Positions 30,194 through 37,007 of a stretch of DNA of 37,007 nucleotides are shown here, piece after piece (positions within the stretch are counted from its first letter, which is position 1; every line of letters begins with the position of its first letter). This DNA is from DASYAE01 sp036501535. Its GTDB lineage: Bacteria; Actinomycetota; Actinomycetes; Streptomycetales; Catenulisporaceae. A program made the translations under genes and the position numbers. Location: assembly GCA_036501535.1 (NCBI GenBank), contig DASYAE010000254.1, positions 1 to 37,007 of the forward strand, given 5' to 3'. A model generated the notes under the pieces. The model ran no database searches and was not told the origin of the DNA. It was given only the letters and a program-made list of their open reading frames with translations.

Positions 30194-32839
30194 ATGTCCG
30201 CACTCTTCACCGCACTGCACCGATATCGCCCGGCTCGGCTGGTAGCTGCGGCGTCGGCGGCGCTGCTCGCGCTGCCGCTCCTCGCGGCGACGCACACTGC
30301 TTCGGCGGCCTCTGCGATACCCGCGCCGGCATTGCCGAACTCCGTCGGCGCGCCGGTCCCGTTCACCGAGTACAACGCCGCGACCAGCCGCAACGTGCGC
30401 ACGAACGGCACAGTCCTGGCGCCGGACTACCAATACGGCACGCTCCAGGCCGAGGCGACCGGGCGCCAGGCGGTCCAGCTGATCGGGCAGGGGCAGTACG
30501 TCTCCTTCACCCTCACCACGTCGGCCAACGCGGTCGACTTCCACTATGCGATCCCGGACTCGCTGGACGGCGGCGGCATCACCGCGCCGCTCGACCTCTA
30601 CGTCGACGGCAAGCTGTCCACGGCCCTGTCGCTGACCTCGGAGTTCTCCTGGCTCTACGGCACATATCCGTTCACGAACACGCCGTTCACCGGCCAGCCG
30701 AACGGCGAGGTGCCGCACGACTTCTACAACGACGTGCGGTACATGTTCCCGACCACGCTGCCCGCGGGCACCGTCGTGAAGCTTCAGGTCGATCCCGGTG
30801 ACAACGCGCCCTGGTATGTGGTCAACACCGCGGACTTCCAGAAGGTCGGAGCGCCGATCGCGCAGCCCGCCAGCGGGTACATCAATGTGACGCAGGCCCC
30901 GTACAACATCGACGACACCGGCGCGACCGACGTCACCACGGCACTGCAGGACGCGATCAACGCCGCCTCGGCAGCCGGAGAGGGCGTCTACCTTCCACAG
31001 GGCACGTACACGATCAGCCGGCCGCTCGCCGTGGACGACGTGAAGGTCCTCGGCGCCGGCGAGTGGTACACGGTGCTGACCGGCAGCGACGTCGAGTTCA
31101 GCGGAAACCAGAACCCGCCGAGCACGGACGTCGAGGTCTCCGACCTCTCCCTGTACGGCAACGTGGACGTGCGCGACGACAGCGACAGCGAGGTCACCGG
31201 ATTCAACGGCGGCTTCAGCGATTCGCGCATCTCCGACGTCTGGATCCAGAACGAGAAGGTGGGCGTCTGGATCGTCGGGCCGACCACCGGGCTGACCCTC
31301 GACGGCCTGCGGATCCAGGACACCACCGCGGACGGGGTCAACTTCGACGCCGCCGACGGCCCGGTCACCGACTCCACGATCGAGAACAGCCTCCTGCGCA
31401 ACACCCAGGACGACGGGCTCGCGCTCTGGTCGCAGAACTACGGCGACACCGGCGACACGATCAGGCACAACACCGTCGATTCGCCGGGCCTGGCCAACAA
31501 CGTCGGCGTCTACGGGTCCGGCGCGGGCGACGTGATCAGCGGGAACCTGTTGCAGGACACGGTGACACGCGGCGGCGGCATCGGCGTCGGGCAGCGCTTC
31601 GACTCGGTCCCGATGGCCGGCACGCTCAGCATCACCGGCAACGAGCTGCTGCGCACCGGACAGTGGGACCCGGGGTTCGACTACGGCGTCGGCGCGGTCT
31701 GGTTCTGGCCGCAGCAGGGCGACATGGCCTCGGCCGTGGACATCGCCGGCAACGCGATCGTGGACAGCCCGTTCGAGGCCTTCCAGTTCCAGAACGAGAA
31801 CGGCTACACCGGCGCGGCGGTCACCACGCCGCCGGACACCGGGTATTCGGTCTCGAACGTGCACATCGACGGCAACCTCGTGGACCGCGTGGGCACCTTC
31901 GTCTTCCAGGACCAGGCGCCCGGCTCGATCAGCGTGGCCGCAACGGTCGCGACCGGGGTCGGCGTCGCAGGCGTCTTCGACTGCGGCGGCGGGTTCGCCG
32001 TCGCGCGCGGACCCGGCGACCTCGGCTGGTCGAGCACCACCTGCGGCATGCCGAAGACCGGCCCGCTGTGGGCGTATCCGAGCACGACGACGTTCGAGGC
32101 GGCGACGGCCGGCCAGGCGAGCCCGGTGCAGCGGATCGCCGTCATGAACACCGGGACCGACCCGGCCGCGCTCGGCACGGCCACCGCGAGCGCCGGCTTC
32201 TCGGTCTCGCAGGACCCGCAGTTCCCCTGCCCGGCCACGCTCGATCCGACCTCGGCGACGGACAACGCGAACTGGTGCATGCTCGACGTCTCGTTCACCC
32301 CGGCCGTGTCCGGAATCACCGGCGGCACGCTGAGGATCCCGGCCACCGGCGGCGGGACCGCGGCGACGGTCCGGCTGGTCGGCAGCACCGATCCGATCGG
32401 CGGGAACGGCGGCGTCGCGCCGCCGCAGAACCTGGCGCTGACCGCGACGATGTCGGCCAGCAGCGCACTGCCCGGATTCCCGGCCTCGGCCGCGAACGAC
32501 GGGAACACCGGCTCCTACTGGGAGAGCCAGGACGGCGCCGGCTACCCGCAGACGCTCACCGCCGACCTCGGCGCGGCCCAGCCGGAGGGGTCGCTCGTGC
32601 TGACCCTGCCGCCGAGTTGGGGCGCGCGGACCGAGACCTTGTCAGTGCTCGGCTCCGCCGACGGCAGCACGTTCACCACGCTGGTCCCCTCCGCCGACTA
32701 CACGCTCGATCCGGCGACCGGGAACACGGTGACCATCACACTGCCGGCCGGGACCGACGAGCGCTACCTCGAACTCGAATTCACCGGCAACACCGGCTGG
32801 GACGCGGCGCAGCTCTCCGAGTTCGAGGTCTACGGCTGA
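30194..32839 (+). CDS. Secreted GH87 alpha-1,3-glucanase/mycodextranase, paralogue 1
   Basis: An 881-residue exported enzyme. Signal peptide 1-40 (LVAAASAALLALPLLAATHTASA). A CBM35-like sandwich at about 55-220 (VPFTEYNAATSRN ... GRQAVQLIGQGQYVSFTLTTSANAVDFHYAIPDS) precedes a right-handed beta-helix at about 225-590. D380 in TTADGVNF and D406/D407 in NTQDDGLALWS match the D...DD arrangement of GH87; the architecture matches Streptomyces mycodextranases as I remember them. A choice-of-anchor-D/ASH-like domain (about 640-745) and an F5/8-type discoidin domain (about 755-881, SAANDGNTGSYWES) follow. It should cut alpha-1,3-glucan or nigeran in fungal walls. It starts 41 bp after the GH13 gene, so the same operon is likely. 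Confidence 0.82.
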   Translation: MSALFTALHRYRPARLVAAASAALLALPLLAATHTASAASAIPAPALPNSVGAPVPFTEYNAATSRNVRTNGTVLAPDYQYGTLQAEATGRQAVQLIGQGQYVSFTLTTSANAVDFHYAIPDSLDGGGITAPLDLYVDGKLSTALSLTSEFSWLYGTYPFTNTPFTGQPNGEVPHDFYNDVRYMFPTTLPAGTVVKLQVDPGDNAPWYVVNTADFQKVGAPIAQPASGYINVTQAPYNIDDTGATDVTTALQDAINAASAAGEGVYLPQGTYTISRPLAVDDVKVLGAGEWYTVLTGSDVEFSGNQNPPSTDVEVSDLSLYGNVDVRDDSDSEVTGFNGGFSDSRISDVWIQNEKVGVWIVGPTTGLTLDGLRIQDTTADGVNFDAADGPVTDSTIENSLLRNTQDDGLALWSQNYGDTGDTIRHNTVDSPGLANNVGVYGSGAGDVISGNLLQDTVTRGGGIGVGQRFDSVPMAGTLSITGNELLRTGQWDPGFDYGVGAVWFWPQQGDMASAVDIAGNAIVDSPFEAFQFQNENGYTGAAVTTPPDTGYSVSNVHIDGNLVDRVGTFVFQDQAPGSISVAATVATGVGVAGVFDCGGGFAVARGPGDLGWSSTTCGMPKTGPLWAYPSTTTFEAATAGQASPVQRIAVMNTGTDPAALGTATASAGFSVSQDPQFPCPATLDPTSATDNANWCMLDVSFTPAVSGITGGTLRIPATGGGTAATVRLVGSTDPIGGNGGVAPPQNLALTATMSASSALPGFPASAANDGNTGSYWESQDGAGYPQTLTADLGAAQPEGSLVLTLPPSWGARTETLSVLGSADGSTFTTLVPSADYTLDPATGNTVTITLPAGTDERYLELEFTGNTGWDAAQLSEFEVYG

Positions 32840-32983
32840 TCCAGCCGCTGTGAGACCGCACCACCCGCGCGACGCCCGGAGCCGGGCCCGCGCACCGATC
32901 AATGGAGATCACCCGCCGGGGCGGCCCGGGGGCCACTACCCAGGCACCCGCGCCGCCCCGGCACTCACGAAGGGCCATGCCAT

Positions 32984-35900
32984 ATGTCCGCCGCCCACGC
33001 CACGGAGCAACGCAGAGCGCTGCGCCTCCTGGCAATCCTCGTCGCCGTGCTGCTCGCGGCGCCCGCATTCACTATCGCCATGTCGGCGCACGCGCACGCG
33101 GCCACCGCGCCCGGCGCCCCTGTCCCGTTCACCGAGTACGCCGCCGCGACCGCCGGGACGACCAACGGGACCGTGCTGCCCGTGGACTACCAGTACGGCT
33201 CGCTGCAGTCGGAGGCGACCGGCCGCCAGGCGGTCGAGCTGACCGGCCAGGGCCAGTACGTCTCGTTCACCCTCACCGCGTCGGCCAACGCGGTCGACTT
33301 CCACTACGCGATCCCGGACGCGCCCTCCGGCAGCGGCCTGACAGAGCCGCTCGACCTCTACGCCAACGGCACACTGGCCACGGCGCTCTCGCTGACCTCG
33401 AACGACTCCTGGCTCTACGGCGCCTACCCGTACTCGAACACGCCGAGCGTCGGCGTGCCCGGCGGCGGCTCGACCGGCACCGAGGTGCCGCACGATTTCT
33501 ACAACGACGTGCGCTACCTGTTCTCCTCCACGCTCGCCGTCGGCACCGTGGTGAAACTCCAGGTCGACGCGGGTGACAACGCACCCTGGTACGCGATCAA
33601 CACGGCCGACTTCGAGACCGTCGCCGCACCGATCGCGCAGCCCTCCGGCTACGTCAACGTGACCGCAGCGCCCTACAACGCCGATGCCACCGGCGCCGCG
33701 GACGCGACCAGCGCGCTGCAGAACGCGATCAACGCCGCCTCGTCGGCCGGCGAGGGCGTCTACATCCCGCAGGGCACGTATACGGTCAGTTCGCCGATCA
33801 CCGTGAACAACGTGACGATCGAGGGCGCCGGCGAGTGGTACACAGACATCACGGGCTCGGACGTCGAGTTCGCCGGGAACCAGAACCCGGCCAGCACCAA
33901 CGTGAAGGTCTCCAACCTGGCCATCTTCGGCCAGGTGAACGTGCGCAACAACAACACCTCGGACTACACCGGCTTCGACGGCGGGTTCAGCAGCTCGACC
34001 ATCGACGACGTCTGGATCCAGAACGAGAAGGCAGGGGTCTGGGACGTCGGGCCGAGCAGCGGCCTGACCGTGCAGAACGTGCGGATCCAGGACACCACGG
34101 CCGACGGCATCAACCTCAACGCCGTCTTCGGCACCGTGACCGGCGCGCTCATCGAGGACAACTTCGTGCGCAACACCGGCGACGACGGCATCGCGCTCTA
34201 CTCGCAGGACTACGGTGACACGAGCGACACGATCACCCAGAACACCGTGGACTCGCCGGACCTGGCCAACAACATCGGCGTCTACGGAGCCGGATCCGGC
34301 GACCAGGTCACGAACAACCTGCTGCAGGACAGCGTGCAGTACGGCGGCGGCATCGAGATCTCGCAGAACTACGGCTCGGTCGCGATGTCCGGGACGCTGA
34401 CGATCAGCGGCAACGAGCTGGTGCGCACCGGCCAGTTCGACCCCGGCTGGGACTACGGCACCGGCGCGATCTGGATCTACCCCGCGCAGGGGAACATGAC
34501 CTCCACCGTCGACATCACCGGCAACACGATCCTGAACAGCCCGTACGAGGCGTTCATGTTCCAGAACTCGAACCACTACTCCGGCTCGGCCACGCTCACC
34601 GCGCCGAACACGGGCAATGACGTCACCGGCGTCAGCATCACGAACAACACCGTGACGAACGTCGGCACGTTCGTCTTCCAGGACCAGGCGCCGGGCTCGG
34701 CGACCGTGTCCGGCACCACCGCGACCGGCATCGGCGACGCAGGGATCTTCACCTGCGGCTCCGGCTTCACCCTCACGCAGGGCAGCGGGAACTCAGGGTT
34801 CTCCAGCACAACGTGCAGCATGCCGGCGTCGAGCCCGCTTTGGGTGTATCCGGGCACGACGACGTTCCAGAACGCCACGATCGGCGAGGCGACGGCGACC
34901 CAGCAGATCGCGATCATGAACACGTCGAGCAGCGCCACCACGCTCGGCGCGATCACCGCGAGCAGCGGCTTCACCGTGTCGAAGGACTCGACCTATCCGT
35001 GTGGTTCGAGCCTTGACGCGACCAACGTCGGCGACACCGCCGCCTACTGCATGGTCGACGTCTCCTTCGACCCGAGCGCGGCCGGAACCACCATCGGGAG
35101 CCTGACAGTGGCCAGCAGCCAGGCGACCGCGACCACCGTGCAGCTGATCGGCGTGACCAGCAACGCACTGCCCAACCTGGCGACCGCCGGGACGATGACC
35201 GCGAGCAGCACACAGTCCGGCTTCCCGGCGAGCAACGCCAACGACGGGAACACCGCCGCCTACTGGGAGAGCAGCGACGGCGCGGCGTATCCGCAGACGC
35301 TCACCGCGAATCTCAACACGATCGACACGCTGAGCTCGATCACGGTGGCGCTTCCGCCGTCCTGGTCGACCTCGCGCACCGAGACCTTCTCCGTGCTCGG
35401 CAGCACCAACGACAGCAGCTGGACCACACTGGAGTCATCGACGACGTATACGTTTGACCCGAGCAGCAGCAACGTCGTCAGCATCACGCTGCCCGGCAAC
35501 ACCAGCGACCAGTACGTGCAGCTCGACTTCACCGCGAACAGCGGCCAGAACGCCGCTCAGGTCGGCGAGTTCGAGATCTTCGGCACCAAGGGAACCACCT
35601 CGGGCGGCGGGGGCGGCACCGGCGGCGGGACGACCGACCTGGCCGAGAACCAGCCGGTCACGGCTAGTACCACCACCTCGGGCTTCCCGGCCTCGAACGC
35701 CGTGGACGGGAATACGAGCACGTACTGGGAGGGCACCGACGGGAGCTGGCCGACCACGCTGGCGGTGGACCTCGGCACGACCGACTCGATCAGCTCCGTC
35801 GTGATCGAGCTGCCCTCCGGCTGGCCGACGCGCACCCAGACACTCGCGGTACTCGGCAGCACCAACGACAGCAGCTGGACCACCCTGGTCGGCTCGGCCA

Positions 35901-36043
35901 CGTACACCTGGAGCTCGTCGAACAGCGAGACGGTGACGGTCGCGCTGCCCTCCGGCGCCGCGGAGCGCTATGTAGAGCTCGACTTCACCGCGAACATCGT
36001 GCAGAACGGCGCGCAGGTCGCCGAGTTCGCGGTCTTCGGCTGA
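32984..36043 (+). CDS. Secreted GH87 alpha-1,3-glucanase/mycodextranase, paralogue 2, with two discoidin domains
   Basis: A 1019-residue tandem paralogue of the preceding protein, similar along its whole length. Signal peptide 1-40 (LAILVAVLLAAPAFTIAMSAHAHA). CBM35-like domain about 45-215, beta-helix about 220-580 with D374 (TTADGINL) and D400/D401 (NTGDDGIALYS) at exactly the same spacing as in paralogue 1, then an ASH-like domain and two discoidin domains (about 735-870 and 890-1019) joined by a Gly/Thr-rich linker (TTSGGGGGTGGGTT). The second discoidin domain is the main difference. The ATG at 32984 follows GAAGGG. The 144-bp gap from paralogue 1 has no clear terminator. Confidence 0.82.
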   Translation: MSAAHATEQRRALRLLAILVAVLLAAPAFTIAMSAHAHAATAPGAPVPFTEYAAATAGTTNGTVLPVDYQYGSLQSEATGRQAVELTGQGQYVSFTLTASANAVDFHYAIPDAPSGSGLTEPLDLYANGTLATALSLTSNDSWLYGAYPYSNTPSVGVPGGGSTGTEVPHDFYNDVRYLFSSTLAVGTVVKLQVDAGDNAPWYAINTADFETVAAPIAQPSGYVNVTAAPYNADATGAADATSALQNAINAASSAGEGVYIPQGTYTVSSPITVNNVTIEGAGEWYTDITGSDVEFAGNQNPASTNVKVSNLAIFGQVNVRNNNTSDYTGFDGGFSSSTIDDVWIQNEKAGVWDVGPSSGLTVQNVRIQDTTADGINLNAVFGTVTGALIEDNFVRNTGDDGIALYSQDYGDTSDTITQNTVDSPDLANNIGVYGAGSGDQVTNNLLQDSVQYGGGIEISQNYGSVAMSGTLTISGNELVRTGQFDPGWDYGTGAIWIYPAQGNMTSTVDITGNTILNSPYEAFMFQNSNHYSGSATLTAPNTGNDVTGVSITNNTVTNVGTFVFQDQAPGSATVSGTTATGIGDAGIFTCGSGFTLTQGSGNSGFSSTTCSMPASSPLWVYPGTTTFQNATIGEATATQQIAIMNTSSSATTLGAITASSGFTVSKDSTYPCGSSLDATNVGDTAAYCMVDVSFDPSAAGTTIGSLTVASSQATATTVQLIGVTSNALPNLATAGTMTASSTQSGFPASNANDGNTAAYWESSDGAAYPQTLTANLNTIDTLSSITVALPPSWSTSRTETFSVLGSTNDSSWTTLESSTTYTFDPSSSNVVSITLPGNTSDQYVQLDFTANSGQNAAQVGEFEIFGTKGTTSGGGGGTGGGTTDLAENQPVTASTTTSGFPASNAVDGNTSTYWEGTDGSWPTTLAVDLGTTDSISSVVIELPSGWPTRTQTLAVLGSTNDSSWTTLVGSATYTWSSSNSETVTVALPSGAAERYVELDFTANIVQNGAQVAEFAVFG

Positions 36044-36070
36044 CGCCGGTCCGCCACCACCCGCAAGTCC

Positions 36071-36108
36071 GTCGCCCGGGCTCCGCAGCGCCGCGGAACC
36101 CGGGCGAC
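36071..36108 (+). terminator. Terminator after the GH87 genes
   Basis: GTCGCCCGGG (36071-36080) pairs with CCCGGGCGAC (36099-36108), continuing inward after one mismatch as TCCGC (36082-36086) with GCGGA (36093-36097) around a 6-nt loop. This long hairpin ends the sugar operon 27 bp after the last stop. Confidence 0.8.
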
Positions 36109-36127
36109 CTGCGTGTTCCCCGCTCGC

Positions 36128-36155
36128 TTGACACATACCCATATGGGCATATGAT
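36128..36155 (+). promoter_or_regulatory. ArsR-gene promoter with central palindromic operator, leaderless start
   Basis: TTGACA (36128-36133), a 16-bp spacer and TATGAT (36150-36155) form a near-consensus promoter. The perfect palindrome CCCATATGGG (36138-36147) fills the spacer. The ATG at 36162 is 6 nt after the -10 box and no ribosome site exists, so translation is probably leaderless. A repressor at this site would block polymerase directly. Confidence 0.85.
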
Positions 36156-36161
36156 TGCCGC

Positions 36162-36527
36162 ATGGCACGAGCGGCAACCACGACGGACGCGTTCAACGCG
36201 GTGGCCGAGCCCCGGCGGCGGCAGATCCTGGACGCGCTGGCCGGCGGCGAGCGCCCGGTGAACGACCTCGTCGCCCTCCTCGGTCTGGCGCAGCCGCTGG
36301 TGTCGAAACACCTGCGGGTGCTCAGGGAGGTGGGCCTGGTGAACGTGCGCGACGATGGGCGGCAGCGGCTGTACCGGCTCAACGCCGGTCCGCTGCGCCC
36401 GGTCTACGACTGGGTCAAGAACTTCGAGGCGCAGTGGACCGAGCGCTTCGAACAGTTGGACGTCGTGCTGGAGGAGCTCAAGGAGCGGGAACTCGGATCG
36501 GAGGACGGACATGGTGGCGATCAATAA
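36162..36527 (+). CDS. ArsR-family winged-helix regulator
   Basis: A 121-residue repressor-type protein. AFNAVAEPRRRQILDALAGGERPVNDLVALLGLAQPLVSKHLRVLREVGLVNVRDDGRQRLYRLN is a full ArsR helix-turn-helix domain (residues 10-75). No metal-binding cysteine motif (such as CVC) is present, so it is not a classical metal sensor; it belongs to the group that accompanies SRPBCC proteins. The remaining C-terminal part is helical (PVYDWVKNFEAQWTERFEQLDVVLEELKERE). The end of the gene overlaps the SRPBCC gene by 17 bp. Autoregulation through the palindrome in its promoter is likely. Confidence 0.9.
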   Translation: MARAATTTDAFNAVAEPRRRQILDALAGGERPVNDLVALLGLAQPLVSKHLRVLREVGLVNVRDDGRQRLYRLNAGPLRPVYDWVKNFEAQWTERFEQLDVVLEELKERELGSEDGHGGDQ

Positions 36528-36999
36528 GGGAGCAGCGAAGGTGACTCTCCCGACGGACACGCAGATCCTGATCACGCGGGAGTTCGACGCCCCGCGGCGG
36601 CTGGTCTACCGGGCATGGACCGAGCCGGAGCTGATCACCCGGTGGTTCGCCGGGCAGCGCGGGAAGGTCACCCTCGCCGAGGTCGACCTGCGGGTCGGCG
36701 GCACGTGGCGGTACGTGATGCAGGCCAACAACGGGTTCGAAGTCGCCTTCCACGGCGAGTTCCGGGAGATCGTCCCGGACGAGCGGCTGGTGTCGACGCA
36801 GATCTACGAGGCCCTCCCCCACGTGCAGGCGACGACCGTCACCGAGTTCGCCGAGAAGGACGGGCGCACCACCGTCTCGCTGCTGGTCGAGCACACCAGC
36901 AGGGAGAACCGGGACGGGCACCTCGACTCCGGCATGGAGGAGGGCATGAACGAGTCCTTCGACCTGCTGGAGCGGGTTGCGCGGGAGCTCGCGGGCTGA
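36511..36999 (+). CDS. SRPBCC (AHSA1-type, START-like) domain protein
   Basis: A 162-residue protein with the hydrophobic-cavity SRPBCC fold of the activator-of-Hsp90-ATPase-homologue group. Motifs are ILITREFDAPRRLVYRAWTEPELITRWFAG, VDLRVGGTWRYVMQ, FHGEFREIVPDERLVSTQIYE and the closing helix HLDSGMEEGMNESFDLLERVARELAG. The ATG at 36511 follows GGAGGAC and lies inside the last codons of the ArsR gene in another frame, so the two are translationally coupled. These domains bind small hydrophobic ligands; the ligand and role here are unknown. The gene is complete and ends 8 bp before the window edge. Confidence 0.9.
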   Translation: MVAINKGAAKVTLPTDTQILITREFDAPRRLVYRAWTEPELITRWFAGQRGKVTLAEVDLRVGGTWRYVMQANNGFEVAFHGEFREIVPDERLVSTQIYEALPHVQATTVTEFAEKDGRTTVSLLVEHTSRENRDGHLDSGMEEGMNESFDLLERVARELAG

Positions 37000-37007
37000 C
37001 GCAGCAC

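Noticed and set aside
32874..32887. GCCCGG-AG-CCGGGC between the two GH87 genes as a terminator
   Set aside because: The loop is only two nucleotides and the stem short, so I do not call a terminator there.
1..37007. Mobile elements, prophage, CRISPR or tRNA genes
   Set aside because: No transposase, integrase, regularly spaced repeat array, tRNA-like cloverleaf or attachment-site duplication was seen; repeats found are short and promoter-associated.

Overview
The window is about 37 kb of very GC-rich DNA with GTG and TTG starts, ATGA stop/start overlaps, several probably leaderless regulator genes, twin-arginine and long secretion signals, F420-type oxidoreductases and many secreted carbohydrate-active enzymes. 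This points to a chromosomal segment of a soil or plant-associated actinomycete. The domain style resembles Catenulispora/Actinospica/Streptomyces relatives, but the genus is inference. I see no tRNA, rRNA, insertion sequence, integrase, phage gene or CRISPR array.

Layout. Positions 1-3394 hold a truncated YtrA-type GntR regulator at the left edge with a perfect palindromic operator, a PPOX/F420-type oxidoreductase, and a translationally coupled GntR-ABC ATPase-permease operon. A 14-bp stem separates this from a convergent Tat-exported GH64 beta-1,3-glucanase (3453-5153), which has its own promoter and a LacI-type palindrome. Next come a heme-oxygenase-like gene under an iron box (5665-6348), a LapA-like membrane protein, a serine hydrolase of the beta-lactamase fold, and a convergent secreted GH28 enzyme (8355-9893). 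Divergent from GH28 is an ECF sigma/anti-sigma pair (10227-11971), followed by a GNAT acetyltransferase and a convergent FUSC membrane protein (12675-15095). A 4-kb secreted GH95-like multidomain glycosidase fills 15748-19785. The middle (19881-23446) has a divergent HxlR/DUF899 pair sharing two operators, a secreted alpha/beta hydrolase and an LLM oxidoreductase.

The right third is the most coherent unit. A LacI regulator (23620-24630) is followed by a co-directional block of sugar-binding lipoprotein, two MalF/MalG-type permeases, a cytoplasmic GH13 alpha-glucosidase and two tandem secreted GH87 (alpha-1,3-glucanase/mycodextranase) paralogues. I read it as a complete alpha-1,3-glucan utilisation locus: secreted GH87 enzymes cut fungal-wall alpha-1,3-glucan or nigeran, the ABC transporter imports the oligosaccharides, and GH13 releases glucose. 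The transporter ATPase is absent here and is presumably a shared MsiK-type protein elsewhere. With the GH64 beta-1,3-glucanase, the segment looks aimed at fungal cell walls, with GH28 and GH95-like enzymes adding plant polysaccharides. The window ends with an ArsR/SRPBCC pair (36162-36999) behind a very clear operator-promoter.

The observations I rate highest are the GH87-centred locus and the heme-oxygenase homologue, which keeps the distal-helix motif and an iron box but has lost the proximal histidine. Family calls rest on motifs read by eye; no database search was run.
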